Assembly: GCA_013399695.1 (NCBI GenBank)
Contig: VXAU01001353.1
Coordinates: 62,001 to 126,000, forward strand
DNA from: Formicarius rufipectus
Taxonomy: Eukaryota; Chordata; Aves; Passeriformes; Formicariidae
Reading direction: 5' to 3'
DNA length: 64,000 nt
The translations under genes were made by a program, and so were the position numbers. Within the stretch, counting starts at the first letter, position 1. Every line of letters begins with the position of its first letter. The notes below the pieces were generated by a model. That model worked only from the letters and a program-made list of their open reading frames with translations, was not told the origin of the DNA and did no database searches. Shown in pieces: positions 39,501-43,816 of the stretch.

Positions 39501-39541
39501 CTACCCACAAAATTAATCAAATCCTTCCTTGCTTTCTCCAT
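474..39541 (-). CDS. DNAH1: DNAH1, axonemal dynein heavy chain 1 (5' half, 40 exons, continues beyond base 1)
   Basis: DNAH1 is an ATP-driven heavy chain of an inner dynein arm, a minus-end-directed microtubule motor in the axoneme of motile cilia and sperm flagella. Forty exons can be joined with matching phases: 39541-39335, 38904-38832, 36323-36149, 35665-35509, 34992-34860, 33461-33300, 32816-32564, 31324-31167, 30381-30170, 28935-28637, 27659-27509, 26935-26742, 25716-25491, 24869-24750, 23957-23875, 22441-22300, 21278-21123, 20135-19937, 18105-17852, 16987-16775, 15150-14986, 14283-14162, 13590-13485, 12388-12209, 11324-11184, 10569-10406, 9962-9849, 9245-9057, 7977-7872, 6805-6692, 6377-6228, 5739-5653, 5549-5363, 5267-5176, 4687-4533, 2923-2746, 2630-2436, 1759-1640, 1017-859, 578-474. 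Order: tail, linker, AAA1 (Walker A GPAGTGKT, residues 1539-1546; CFDEFN, 1589-1594), AAA2 (GPTGSGKT, 1820-1827). About 2,132 residues are present of the roughly 4,270 in human DNAH1. The paralogue was assigned by matching remembered human DNAH1, which fits better than DNAH3, 6, 7 or 12. Confidence 0.96.
859..1017 (-). CDS. DNAH1: DNAH1 AAA2-AAA3 exon (ELIEPWFIFALIWSVGATGD)
   Basis: This 159-nt exon has phase 0 at both ends. It encodes VPREKVARMGELIEPWFIFA and LIWSVGATGDSQGREAFSSW, matching human IVELIEPWFIFSLIWSVGATG. The acceptor is TTCTAAG and the donor AAG|GTGAGT. Confidence 0.97.
1640..1759 (-). CDS. DNAH1: DNAH1 AAA2 helical exon (DAIDFVRSSVKEIITSTDGN)
   Basis: This 120-nt exon has phase 0 at both ends. 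It encodes DAIDFVRSSVKEIITSTDGN and LLVLLECLFQPFIPIK, matching human SISFVRSSVKEVIASTNCN and LLKLLDCFFKPFLP. The acceptor is TTCACAG and the donor AAG|GTAGGA. Confidence 0.96.
2436..2630 (-). CDS. DNAH1: DNAH1 AAA2 sensor exon (AVASPATVSRCGMVYLEPSI)
   Basis: This 195-nt exon has phase 0 at both ends. It encodes MTMMFEVQDLAVASPATVSR and CGMVYLEPSILGLEPFIECW. The choice of DNAH1 over DNAH3 and DNAH7 rests partly on YLEPSILG, where those paralogues have YMEPHMLG. The acceptor is TTCCAG and the donor CAG|GTGAAC. Confidence 0.98.
2746..2923 (-). CDS. DNAH1: DNAH1 AAA2 Walker B exon (WYMFDGPVDALWIENMNTVL)
   Basis: This 178-nt exon encodes TDGIFSTLIRQG, KKWYMFDGPVDALWIENMNT, VLDDNKKLCLSSGEII and KMTE. 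The AAA2 Walker B region YMFDGPVD is at residues 1903-1910. The acceptor is CTTTCAG and the donor GAG|GTAACT. A 1.6-kb intron with no recognised repeat separates it from the preceding exon at 4.5 kb. Confidence 0.98.
2924..4532 (-). other. DNAH1 intron of 1.6 kb
   Basis: One of the larger introns in the window. No exon-like conserved peptide, clear repeat or RNA gene was seen in it. The other unlisted introns, including the 1.1-kb one at 7,978-9,056, were likewise read without finding an additional exon. Confidence 0.5.
4533..4687 (-). CDS. DNAH1: DNAH1 AAA2 exon (NPKSITMGQLYGEFNLLTHE)
   Basis: This 155-nt exon encodes SYEVLAAAMTSLKGQPA, YEAVNYFVLNPKSITMGQLY and GEFNLLTHEW. LNPKSITMGQLYGxxxxxTxEW is diagnostic of dynein AAA2. 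The acceptor is TTTGCAG. The donor TG|GTAAAG splits the tryptophan codon. Confidence 0.98.
5176..5267 (-). CDS. DNAH1: DNAH1 AAA2 Walker A exon (HGLMLVGPTGSGKTKSYEVL region)
   Basis: This 92-nt exon encodes FVTKCIQLYETTVVRHGLML and VGPTGSGKTK. The AAA2 P-loop GPTGSGKT (residues 1820-1827) ends in threonine, where human DNAH1 as I remember it has GPTGSGKS. Both are compatible with nucleotide binding. The acceptor is TCTACAG and the donor AAG|GTACAG. It ends in phase 0. Confidence 0.97.
5363..5549 (-). CDS. DNAH1: DNAH1 AAA1-AAA2 connector exon (LICLRAIRDANVPKFLQDDL)
   Basis: This 187-nt exon encodes ELICLRAIRDANVPKFLQDD, LKLFNGIVSDLFPNIKE and DYGILEEAIRKSC. It matches human DNAH1 and leads into AAA2. 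The acceptor is CTTGCAG. The donor G|GTGAGA splits a glycine codon. Confidence 0.98.
5653..5739 (-). CDS. DNAH1: DNAH1 AAA1 C-terminal exon (DHYDFGMRAVKTVISTAGNL)
   Basis: This 87-nt exon has phase 0 at both ends. It encodes DHYDFGMRAVKTVISTAGNL and KRENPDMDE. The HYDFGMRAVKxVxxxAG motif closes AAA1. The acceptor is TTCCAG and the donor GAG|GTAAAT. Confidence 0.98.
6228..6377 (-). CDS. DNAH1: DNAH1 AAA1 exon (ALFRPVAMMVPDYSMIAEIS)
   Basis: This 150-nt exon has phase 0 at both ends. It encodes ALFRPVAMMVPDYSMIAEIS, LYSFGFNEAKVLAKKITTTF and KLLSEQLSSQ. The acceptor is GTTTCAG. The boundary is fixed by homology (LSSQ followed by DHYDFGM), but the donor is CAG|GTCGAT, an unusually weak 5' splice site discussed under findings. 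Confidence 0.96.
6692..6805 (-). CDS. DNAH1: DNAH1 AAA1 sensor exon (AVFITMNPGYAGRTELPDNL)
   Basis: This 114-nt exon has phase 0 at both ends. It encodes VESFIFEGTEIPLVPSCAVF and ITMNPGYAGRTELPDNLK. The ITMNPGYAGRxELPDNL motif (AAA1 sensor I and arginine region) is nearly invariant. The acceptor is TTTGCAG and the donor AAG|GTGAGG. Confidence 0.98.
7872..7977 (-). CDS. DNAH1: DNAH1 AAA1 Walker B exon (GAWACFDEFNRIDVEVLSVV)
   Basis: This 106-nt exon encodes SGAWACFDEFNRIDVEVLSV and AQQITTIQKAQQQR. CFDEFNRI is the AAA1 Walker B motif, with the catalytic aspartate-glutamate pair intact at residues 1591-1592. The acceptor is GCCCAG. The donor AGG|GTATGT gives phase 0. Confidence 0.98.
9057..9245 (-). 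CDS. DNAH1: DNAH1 AAA1 Walker A exon (GPAGTGKTETTKDLGKALAI)
   Basis: This 189-nt exon carries the AAA1 P-loop GPAGTGKT (residues 1539-1546), the principal ATP hydrolysis site of dynein. ETTKDLGKALA, VFNCSDQLDFMAMGKFFKGL and A follow. Lysine 1545 and threonine 1546 are intact, so the motor is expected to be active. The acceptor is GTTGTAG and the donor AG|GTACAG. Confidence 0.98.
9849..9962 (-). CDS. DNAH1: DNAH1 AAA1 exon (FIYGYEYLGNTGRLVITPLT)
   Basis: This 114-nt exon encodes YYWTRDDLYIRAVNAEFIYG and YEYLGNTGRLVITPLTDR, the N-terminal edge of AAA1. YGYEYLGNxxRLVITPLTD is diagnostic of dynein heavy chains. The acceptor is TCATTAG and the donor AG|GTAAGG. Confidence 0.98.
10406..10569 (-). 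CDS. DNAH1: DNAH1 linker/AAA1 boundary exon (LSALIVIEVHAKDVAAKLIE)
   Basis: This 164-nt exon encodes LGDLVALVRGKLSKMQRAVL, SALIVIEVHAKDV and MNDFEWISQLR, matching human DNAH1 almost residue for residue. The acceptor is CCCCAG. The donor AG|GTTAGA splits an arginine and carries T at +3. Confidence 0.98.
11184..11324 (-). CDS. DNAH1: DNAH1 linker exon (WPGQVVIAGCQIFWTKEVSD)
   Basis: This 141-nt exon has phase 0 at both ends. It encodes TPRTAWVLQWPGQVVIAGCQ and ALEAGDLSDRLYPQL, matching human MPRTQWVLNWPGQVTIAGCQ. The acceptor is TTTTAAG and the donor CAG|GTATGA. Confidence 0.98.
12209..12388 (-). CDS. DNAH1: DNAH1 linker exon (ENVEDWLLEVEKIMKASVRD)
   Basis: This 180-nt exon has phase 0 at both ends. 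It encodes DLQITHMYSAEREEVKLFAP and NVEDWLLEVEKIMKASVRDN, matching human ITHMYSAEGEEVQL and NVEDWLREVERSMKASVHD. The acceptor is CCATTAG and the donor GAG|GTAAGA. Confidence 0.98.
13485..13590 (-). CDS. DNAH1: DNAH1 linker exon (FYFLSDDELLEILSQTKDPT)
   Basis: This 106-nt exon encodes RFYFLSDDELLEILSQTKDP and VQPHLHKCFENIAQ. FPRFYFLSxxELLxILxxTxDP is an invariant dynein linker motif. The acceptor is TTTGTAG and the donor CAG|GTAGGG. It ends in phase 0. Confidence 0.98.
14162..14283 (-). CDS. DNAH1: DNAH1 linker exon (LLELVQKGLTEYLETKRGSF)
   Basis: This 122-nt exon encodes CPDPVLLEKLQNCNKLLELV and QKGLTEYLETKRGSFPR, matching human LLDLVQKGLSEYLETKRSAF. The acceptor is GTATAG. The donor AG|GTAACC splits the arginine preceding FYFLS. 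Confidence 0.97.
14986..15150 (-). CDS. DNAH1: DNAH1 linker exon (WLYLEPIFSSEDIKRQLPLE)
   Basis: This 165-nt exon has phase 0 at both ends. It encodes DVLEEWLNCQRSWLYLEPIF and SKRYQTVDKDWRKVMKNANE, almost identical to human DNAH1. WxYLEPIFxSEDI is the signature of the dynein linker. The acceptor is CCATTAG and the donor GAG|GTATAT. Confidence 0.98.
15810..15905 (-). repeat. MIR-like SINE fossil
   Basis: Reading the plus strand, GGTAACTTGCCCAACATTGC followed by AAAGCAATTGAAGCATTTGA resembles the antisense of the MIR core (AAGTAACTTGCCCAAGGTCA and onward). It is intronic in DNAH1 and diverged. The call rests on remembered consensus. Confidence 0.4.
16775..16987 (-). CDS. DNAH1: DNAH1 linker exon (DDHIVLVQSMSFSPFKKPFE)
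   Basis: This 213-nt exon has phase 0 at both ends. It encodes LNKIESEWKSVSFTVALYKD, SQLLDDHIVLVQSMSFSP and WENKLKMTQ, matching human SQLLDDHIVMTQSMSFSPYK and WENKLKLTQ. The acceptor is TTTTCAG and the donor CAG|GTATTG. Confidence 0.98.
17852..18105 (-). CDS. DNAH1: DNAH1 linker exon (YVPLVQGLRNPGMRERHWEM)
   Basis: This 254-nt exon encodes REKIEEFKQYVPLVQGLRNP, GMRERHWEML and CLELNLQDHIESILKVAETA. It matches human PLIQGLRNPGMRIRHWE and NLQDHIESISKVAEVAGKEY, core linker motifs shared across dynein heavy chains. The acceptor is CTGAAAG and the donor AAT|GTGAGG. Confidence 0.98.
19480..19592. repeat. Ancient tRNA-derived SINE fragment (tentative)
   Basis: ACCTGGAAGACCCAGATTCA, then AGTTCCCTTGCTGCCTGA, and later TAGCCAGTGGGCTAC resemble the blocks of an amniote SINE with a tRNA-like head. 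The fragment is diverged, intronic and of uncertain boundaries. Confidence 0.35.
19937..20135 (-). CDS. DNAH1: DNAH1 linker exon (FQPYYDLWTTVSDWIQWNES)
   Basis: This 199-nt exon encodes KEFQPYYDLWTTVSDW, WNESWMNDSL and TMQRCVKQFKD, matching human KEFQPYLDLWTTASDW and TMHKCVKQFKD. This is the conserved start of the dynein linker (DHC_N2). The acceptor is TCAAAG. The donor CAG|GTAGAT is weaker at +4 and +5. Confidence 0.97.
21123..21278 (-). CDS. DNAH1: DNAH1 linker-entry exon (KQLKELQDLAVLYNNRERLF)
   Basis: This 156-nt exon has phase 0 at both ends. It encodes LTVGGFSIQSDVNQAHDFAT and KQLKELQDLAVLYNNRERLF, matching human VVAGFSIHVEISRAHEIANE and LAMLYNNRERIFSLPITN. The acceptor is TTCCAG and the donor GAT|GTAAGT. 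Confidence 0.97.
22300..22441 (-). CDS. DNAH1: DNAH1 exon (WAASYWPLKIFMETEAIRLQ)
   Basis: This 142-nt exon encodes KWAASYWPLKIF and EDEDKFRKMQILDQNSFQEK, matching human KWIASNWPSKILGQ and EDEEKFRKIQIMDQNNFQEK. The acceptor is GAGTGCAG, with a 60-nt uninterrupted pyrimidine tract starting 18 nt upstream. The donor is CAG|GTATTA. Confidence 0.96.
22459..22518 (+). repeat. 60-nt uninterrupted polypurine tract
   Basis: The plus strand is all A and G over 60 nt. On the DNAH1 strand it is a pure polypyrimidine tract beginning 18 nt upstream of the acceptor of the 22,300-22,441 exon, so it probably serves, or over-serves, as that acceptor's pyrimidine tract. Confidence 0.85.
23875..23957 (-). CDS. 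DNAH1: DNAH1 short exon (MEDYKIMEEFLYNLTEEDFA)
   Basis: This 83-nt exon encodes QLIHEVMEDYKIMEEFLYNL and TEEDFAD, matching human VKVMDDYQVMDEFLYNLSSDDFND. The acceptor is GTGCAG. The donor AA|GTGAGC splits the lysine before the invariant WxxxxWP segment. Confidence 0.95.
24190..24300 (+). repeat. MIR-like SINE fossil
   Basis: GTGACTTAGTGGATAAAGTG, then CTGGACAGAAATTGAGTG, GGTTCTCTCC and a final GCCTTTGTTTCCC follow the MIR-type order: tRNA-like A box, central region, then CCTCAGTTTCCC. Intronic in DNAH1. Confidence 0.5.
24750..24869 (-). CDS. DNAH1: DNAH1 exon (NNIEELTELRDWMKGVPEQL)
   Basis: This 120-nt exon has phase 0 at both ends and encodes KPNNIEELTELRDWMKGVPE, matching human KPNSIEELAELREWMKGIPE. 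The acceptor is CTGCAG and the donor GAG|GTAAGG. It lies just before the linker domain. Confidence 0.97.
25491..25716 (-). CDS. DNAH1: DNAH1 tail exon (DSIVIGPFHVRIQYIRQNLS)
   Basis: This 226-nt exon encodes LPDSIVIGPFHVRIQ, RQNLSEKYKMLATSILDMLA and KNLHLQVQN. It matches human SSIIIGPFYINVENVKQSLS and LATSMLDILAKNLHKEV. The acceptor is TTTACAG and the donor AAT|GTAAGT. It ends in phase 0. Confidence 0.97.
26742..26935 (-). CDS. DNAH1: DNAH1 tail exon (PLLESVGLHEPEVEELREAL)
   Basis: This 194-nt exon encodes PLLESVGLHEPEVEELR, PLKAYAKRYEKFLEINNND and YFLK, matching human DPLLESVGLHEPLVEELR and YRKYLELNNND. The acceptor is TTCTAG. The donor AA|GTAAGT splits a lysine codon. Confidence 0.97.
27509..27659 (-). 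CDS. DNAH1: DNAH1 tail exon (PQRNPLFTTELVLDSSGVLF)
   Basis: This 151-nt exon encodes RNPLFTTELVLDSSGV and LFNKGILVTHSVPQLEQ, matching human KNPLFIMDLVLDSSGV and LFDKGILATHAVPQLEK. The acceptor is ACTGCAG and the donor CAG|GTGAAC. It ends in phase 0. Confidence 0.97.
28637..28935 (-). CDS. DNAH1: DNAH1 tail exon (FMLQDSLKYLVQNSLISFTQ)
   Basis: This 299-nt exon is the largest fully coding one in the window. It encodes FLKDTWM, KFMLQDSLKYLVQNSL, GVLNCSKDMEWGDDL and NSPY, matching human KYMLQDTLRFLVQDSL and DDMVWGDDLINSPY. The acceptor is GCCCTAG. The donor AT|GTAAGA splits a methionine codon. Confidence 0.96.
29500..29585 (+). repeat. MIR-like SINE fossil
   Basis: CATGGGACTGGGAAGGACC, then GCCATTGATTTAGTGTGCA and ACCCTGTGCAAGCTACT parallel the MIR segment CTGCCACTGACTTGCTGTGT followed by GACCTTGGGCAAGTCACT. 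Intronic in DNAH1. Confidence 0.45.
30170..30381 (-). CDS. DNAH1: DNAH1 tail exon (SRPEVILLLAQVQDECNKAA)
   Basis: This 212-nt exon encodes SRPEVILLLAQVQDECNK, AMSLFNSAL and EEFEEIQTQTFTQ, matching human TRPEVITALSKVRAECNK and EQIQSQTFSQ. The acceptor is GTGCTAG and the donor CAG|GTGAGC. It ends in phase 0. Confidence 0.96.
31167..31324 (-). CDS. DNAH1: DNAH1 tail exon (MNRISFDKVITSKPEMFSYV)
   Basis: This 158-nt exon encodes EYKHTMNRISFDKV and MFSYVTLPDKEEKEIPEK, matching human YERSMNKINFDHV and FSYVTLPKKEEEQVPER. The acceptor is GTAACAG and the donor AAAG|GTGGGG. The donor has G at +3 and no A at +4, so it is weaker than most here. Confidence 0.95.
32564..32816 (-). CDS. DNAH1: DNAH1 tail exon (CQYWVPRVCLMFLAEDPQVF)
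   Basis: This 253-nt exon encodes CQYWVPRVCLMFLAEDP and ALLMYHLYVDCMPTEG, matching human CQYWVPRIQLLFCAEDP and NLYVDCMPSDG. The acceptor is TTCCCAG and the donor GAG|GTAAAG. Both ends split codons and the phases agree with the neighbours. Confidence 0.96.
33300..33461 (-). CDS. DNAH1: DNAH1 tail exon (VGVLDYDKKTELYFVHKTDE)
   Basis: This 162-nt exon encodes DPKSQELIYEW, YFVHKTDEKGLVRDEEGRPI and ILNGGITPE, matching the human tail. The acceptor is CTCTCAG and the donor GAAG|GTGTGT. It ends on the first base of a glycine codon completed in the next exon. Confidence 0.96.
34860..34992 (-). CDS. DNAH1: DNAH1 tail exon (VFDNDEYDCRTPEEWISLGL)
   Basis: This 133-nt exon encodes VFDNDEYDCRTPEEW and KPVPGKALLPTDD, nearly identical to human DNAH1. 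It starts in phase 0 and ends on one base of a glutamate codon before GTAAAG. A low-complexity AT-rich intron with no recognised repeat follows it in transcript order. Confidence 0.96.
35509..35665 (-). CDS. DNAH1: DNAH1 tail exon (YLTLDIAELLASKGIDSNQL)
   Basis: This 157-nt exon matches human YLSLDIEQLLFSQGIDSNKLMPRH and ends in FPIYLPLK in phase 0. The acceptor is AAAACAG and the donor AAG|GTAAGA. Confidence 0.96.
35785..35832 (-). repeat. Possible short CR1 fragment
   Basis: The plus strand AACAGTTTAGTTGGAAGCAA followed by CCTAGAATGATAATTTACTC resembles the antisense CR1 3' end (GGTTTGGGTTGGAAGGGACC, AAAGATCATCTAG). It is short and diverged. Confidence 0.3.
36149..36323 (-). CDS. DNAH1: DNAH1 tail exon (MPEDFISVLDKQAV)
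   Basis: This 175-nt exon encodes TQFKMPEDF, then PFERLPGQNPRKVEVER, matching human VPEDF and VLPGQHPRKIEIER. The acceptor is CTCTAAG and the donor GAG|GTAAGT. It completes one split codon and opens another (arginine). Confidence 0.95.
36585..36705 (+). repeat. MIR-like SINE fossil
   Basis: GGAGGCAGGGCACTGACCTG, then GTTCCCAGCTTTGCTACAGA and GTGAGCAAGTTGTTGTCTC, ending near GCTTCCCTC, follow the tRNA-derived MIR layout. Intronic in DNAH1. Confidence 0.45.
38375..38456 (+). repeat. CR1 LINE 3' end
   Basis: GTGCAGGGCTAGGAGTTGAA, then CTTGATTATCCTTATGGGTG, CTTTCTAACTCAGGATATTC and TCTGATTCTATGATT match the 3' UTR and 8-bp tail (ATTCTATG) of avian CR1. The insertion is antisense to DNAH1, in the intron between the 36.2-kb and 38.8-kb exons. 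Confidence 0.85.
38832..38904 (-). CDS. DNAH1: DNAH1 tail exon (SVSAGPHMYRSLLRQADLEQ)
   Basis: This 73-nt exon contains YRSLLRQADLEQHTPK, matching human NLLRQADLDKFTPR. It begins in phase 0 after ATTCCAG and ends with one base of a split codon before GTAAAC. The donor lies in a 14-bp direct repeat with a second copy 17 bp downstream, described under findings. Confidence 0.9.
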
Positions 39542-39581
39542 CTTCTTAGGAGAACAGTGCTGTGAAGCAACTCCAGGCTTG
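39335..39581 (-). CDS. DNAH1: DNAH1 first recognised exon, with proposed start codon
   Basis: The acceptor CTTGTAG lies just above 39581 and the donor CAG|GTAAGT just below 39335. The proposed ATG is at 39541-39539 in a strong Kozak context (AAGATGG). The frame is open back to the acceptor, so a start further upstream cannot be excluded. The encoded N-terminus (69 residues from the ATG) is serine-rich and diverges from mammals. The stretch SKKYSASRQKTFSTDVL still aligns with DKKYPLMKQRGFYSDIL of human DNAH1, which supports it as real coding sequence. It ends in phase 0. Confidence 0.8.
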
Positions 39582-42500
39582 CTACAAGTGGAAAGACATC
39601 AAACCAGTCACACACTGTATATTTGGCACTTCTCCACACCCTCCCCCCACACTGGATATCCTTGACTTTCTACTATGGGGGGGTAGCAAGGTAGGTTCTA
39701 TCCTCTGATTTGATACCAAGTGCTGCCTCCATGGCTTGGGGGCCACTGGTCTCAGTAGCTGACTCAATGGCTTGCTAACTCTGGGGAAAGAGATGGCTTT
39801 ATTTTCCCAGATGGATTTTGGAGCGGGAAAACCAGCCTTACACACATGAAAAGCTGCTTTCCTTAAGCAGGAGAGGCTTCCCGGATCTGTGGCAGCATTC
39901 AAAAGGCTGTCAGGAGAACTTGAATAAACTAGGACTACAGGAGTACTAAAAAGTACTACTTTTGCTGCACCCAAATCCCTTAAAAACCTTGTCACACTTG
40001 ACTCCAGTGGGAGTAGGCTACAGCCTAGGATATCAATACAGCTACTCTAAGGTGTAAGTCTGACTCTTCCATTTAAATAATTCACAACAGATGTTTAAGT
40101 ATCACCTAACGCATATTAAAATATAGCCAGAAGCTCCCCTCTCTCTGCCCCTGCAGGGGATATTTTTGCTGGTGATCTCAGCTCACAAATAACTTCTGCT
40201 CTTCCACCTTGGGAGATGCAAGTCCAGACAAACAGCCGAGCTGTACAGCTTTATTTTATAAAAACCTTTGCACACTGAGAGATACCAATTAAAAGCAGCC
40301 CTCAGACTTCTGGCATGAGGATAATGCAATCCTTGATTTTAGGCCTGTCTAAACACAGAGATTACTACTGTGACTAATTAGAACAGCTAAAGTGACACAA
40401 ACCCCTCCAGTCTGCACACACATGCACTGATATAATGATGTACACATACCCATGTAGCTGATTCCTATAAATTATGAGTCAAAGCTCTACATAGTGTTTC
40501 CCAAAGGTACTCAAAGGGCAATACAGTTTATTGATCAATTCCTGCTCAGGGCTAGACCCAGACTCCTCATCCAACACTACCTAACTAATGGTTTGCATCT
40601 TGCACCCTTGCTACAATCTTGCTCACTTCTGGAAGACAAACCTTTGCAGAAGGAGTCTTCCAGCTTTCCAAAGCTAAGTGCTAGAAAGACTTTACCCAGA
40701 CTTGCAGGCCACAACTGGCACAGCACCTTCCTCGAGTCTCATCCTGACCTGGAGACAGCACCACAGCATCTGTTTGTGCCATGGCCTCTCTGTTCTGCTC
40801 TTGAATGAAAACTCTGCCCATTCTATACTCCTGAAGAGAGAGGGCAATCTTTTCTAAATTTCACCTTGCTGCCTCCCTGTGAGAATGAATTGGGTACAGG
40901 CAGCAGAGAAAGCATTACATGCATGCCTGAGATAAGAGGGAATAACTGTGCTGGTTTATTACTGCAGGTTCAAGCCAGAAGCCAATTTTGAGAGGTTAAA
41001 TCAAAAAAGAAATCAGATAATAAATCAAGGTTACCATGATGCGAATCTTTTAAGTGAAATGGAGTAAACGAACAGATTGGAAAGACCTGGGAGATGAGAT
41101 CAATAATACCCCCTCCCCTCCTTCAAGCTAGAAAATCTCAAATCTCTCTCCTCTCAGCTTCACTTTGGCATGGCAACTGGAACCTCACACCTTGAAGAAT
41201 GAATTTTCCATGGAGGATTTTGTTTTTATTAGCTATTTTATGCTCTGGCCATATCTATTCTAGCAGCCCAGCAGGATTGATTGGTATCAGCCAAGATCCA
41301 AGGATTCCTGATGAATCACTGCTGGACTCTTTCATGCCTGCTGCACCAGCACAGAGAACAGCAGCATGGCAGAATGACCCCACAGTGCCTCTCCTGATAT
41401 GTCACCTGAGCATCCTCCTCCTGGAAGCAAGGCCAACATGGCAATATGACTTGCTGTGCTTTTACCTCTTAAGACCAGAATCCTAAAACCATTCAATTCA
41501 AAAAAGGCAGCTCCAGGATACAAGGTTCACCTGAACCTTTAGTAAGGTGAGTGACTGAGCCCAGTCCCAATGCAGCAGGATTGGCAATTTGTGCCTAAAA
41601 CCAAAATAACAAGGCTGCTGCTGACAGCCAAATTTCCAAGATGGGGGAAGTGTGTAGCAAGCCAAACCACAGCAGGCCTAATTCTTTGCCACTTTGTTCC
41701 CTGGGTACTCACTCACACCTCTGAGTCCTTCCTGAGCACTTATGTCAAAATAAAACAAACCCCTACTCAGTGTCCAGTTCAAAAACATCCATCATGCTCT
41801 CTTAATGGCACAGAGAGAAGGTCTGCTATTTGCAACTGCAAAAAATCCCTTGACATACATCACCCAAAATAAAGACCAAAACCAGGCCTCCAAAGTTTTC
41901 CCAGTAGTTCCCCAAACAAATTAGAAAAACAGTTTGTCTGAGTGTGCTAAAGCTGATATAGATTCAGGAGAACTACTAAGCACAAAGGGAATCCTACTCT
42001 CCTGCCCCCTCAGCTTCTGGAAGATGGCTAAGTTTTCCAGCAAGCAGGTTTCCCAGATCATGGTGGGGAGCTCACTCCAGTGCCAGCTAGCAGGTGGTTT
42101 GGTGATCTCATCCAGCTCTCAGGAATGGTCTCCAGGCTGGTTTAAAAGAGAAGACAGACCCTCTCTCTTTTATTCAGCCTAGCTGCTGAGCCAAAAGGAT
42201 TATTGCAGAGCAGTTCATTCTTTCCCAGCCTCCAACTCCACCAACAGCACCACCTGCCTTCCCACATCCCTGAAAGAATGAGCAGCATGTAGACCTAAGG
42301 CTGTCCTCCCCTCCCTCCATCTGAGGGTGACCTCAGACCCTCCTCCCTGGGCAGCAGAACTGGGCATGAATTGCCAAGGCTTAAGGAAGGGAACATCTTC
42401 CATCCTGCAGCTCCTCTGGCTGCCTCAATAACCCTTCACTCCCCACTGCCTCTGCACATCTGGGATCATCCCCTGCCTCTTCAACAGCAAACATCTGCCT

Positions 42501-43492
42501 GGCACCCAGCTGTCCCAGCTTTAGTTATAATAAGCTTGGAAAATCTTTCCCTGACTGCTGAAACACGTATCTTTGCAGCAGTTCAGTCATGCTCTCTTAC
42601 ACCTGAAAAGCATATTTCCTAGATATACTAGGTACAATGTATTATGCTAAACTGAACTATTCAAAATGAGAGCATATTCTTAAGGCACTGCTGACACAAC
42701 ACTAGCTACAGTGTCTGTGTGTCATTGTGGCAAAACTATAATTACAATTTCTCGGTAAATCCAGGCTTTACACATCCAAGAAGTCAAACTCCCACGTGTC
42801 TTGCTCAACGTCTGGTATGAGCTTTTTGATCTGTTGCTTCTACTTCAATTCTTTGATCCAAAGCTTTGACAAAATGGGACTCTTTTCTTTCAAATAAGGT
42901 TCAAAATGGCTAAAAATTGCAACAGAAAAAGAGAATAGCACTTTAAATATCATCTAACTCCTAAGCAAAACCACAGGTTGAAATCTAGTATTTATCTGAA
43001 ATCTATTTATCTGCGGATAGCCAGAACCCCAGCTACTACACCATCTGGACACCAGCATGCAGAAATTCCTTCTTCCTATAATTTAATCCATACAATACAA
43101 GCTCCGACAAGGTGATGCACTCTCAACGAACTCCTTTAAACATCATCCCATACTTCAAATCCCTTCTAGTTTAAAAAGAGAGTTGAAAGTAATTTCGAGT
43201 TTGACAGTAGCCCATTGCCCCCAACAATTCGCTGGGGTTTAAAATTGATTTTCCTCTGGGTTTTTAAAAGCATTCTTTTCTCCACGGGAGAGCATGACCT
43301 GAGCGGGAGGACACGGAGGGGACCGGCAGGACGGTTCGTGACCGGTGCTGCTCGCTACACCTGCACGCCGGGGTTACAGGTGTGCTGGGTGAGGAAAGAC
43401 ACCCCGCCAGCCCCCGAGACCGAGACTCCAGCAGTTTTCGCTTCATTTACGAGGCACAGCACAAATAAAACAGGCTTTGCTGTCGGTTTCAC
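39582..43492 (-). other. Presumed first intron of DNAH1
   Basis: This 3.9-kb interval lies between the exon with the proposed start codon and the CpG-rich promoter block. No exon with DNAH1 homology was found. A small 5' UTR exon could be hidden here. It is A+T-rich with no recognised transposon. Confidence 0.5.
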
Positions 43493-43760
43493 CTGTGAAA
43501 CAAGCCGGGGTGCGGGAGAAGCAGCCCCAGGGGCTGTTCAACGTGCGACGCCGGGAGATGGGGCAGCGCCGGGCAAGCCAGGAGAACAGCTCCCAGAGCT
43601 CTGCCCGAGCCCCCGCCGNCCGCCCCCGGGGGCGGCGGGGCCCTGCCCGCGGGCGGTACGCACCGGCCGCACCGAGGCCGCCCCGACGCCGCACCGGTTG
43701 CCACGGCAGTGAGGGGCGGGCTCAAGGCTCCGGCTGGAGACGGCGCGGCCGAACCCCCCC
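43493..43760 (-). promoter_or_regulatory. Candidate DNAH1 promoter and 5' UTR exon (CpG-rich)
   Basis: Dense CpG and G+C sequence lies upstream of DNAH1 on its strand. A consensus-like donor CACAG|GTGAAA at 43,493/43,492 could end a non-coding first exon. An X-box-like element (43,697-43,710) and a GC box (GGGGCGGG, near 43,713-43,720) are adjacent. The position fits a CpG-island promoter. The start site and the exon are inferred, with no transcript evidence. Confidence 0.55.
43697..43710 (+). promoter_or_regulatory. Imperfect X-box (RFX-type site) at DNAH1 promoter
   Basis: GTTGCCACGGCAGT fits the RFX consensus GTTGCC-NN-GGCAAC in the left half and four of six bases in the right half. X-boxes close to promoters are typical of genes for motile cilia, which suits DNAH1. 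Confidence 0.6.
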
Positions 43761-43816
43761 NNNNNNNNNNNNNNNNNNNNNNNNNNNNNNNNNNNNNNNN
43801 NNNNNNNNNNNNNNNN
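43761..43816. other. Assembly gap (56 N)
   Basis: Unresolved bases run from 43,761 to 43,816, with a further single N at 43,619. The gap is flanked by a C7 run on the left and a G5 run on the right, in very G+C-rich sequence. The true gap length is unknown. Confidence 0.98.

Noticed and set aside
1..43492. Possibility of a different paralogue (DNAH3, DNAH6, DNAH7 or DNAH12)
   Set aside because: The N-terminal tail motifs (LPGQNPRKVEVER, CQYWVPR, FSYVTLPDKEE) and YLEPSILG in AAA2 match DNAH1 and not the other inner-arm heavy chains as I know them.
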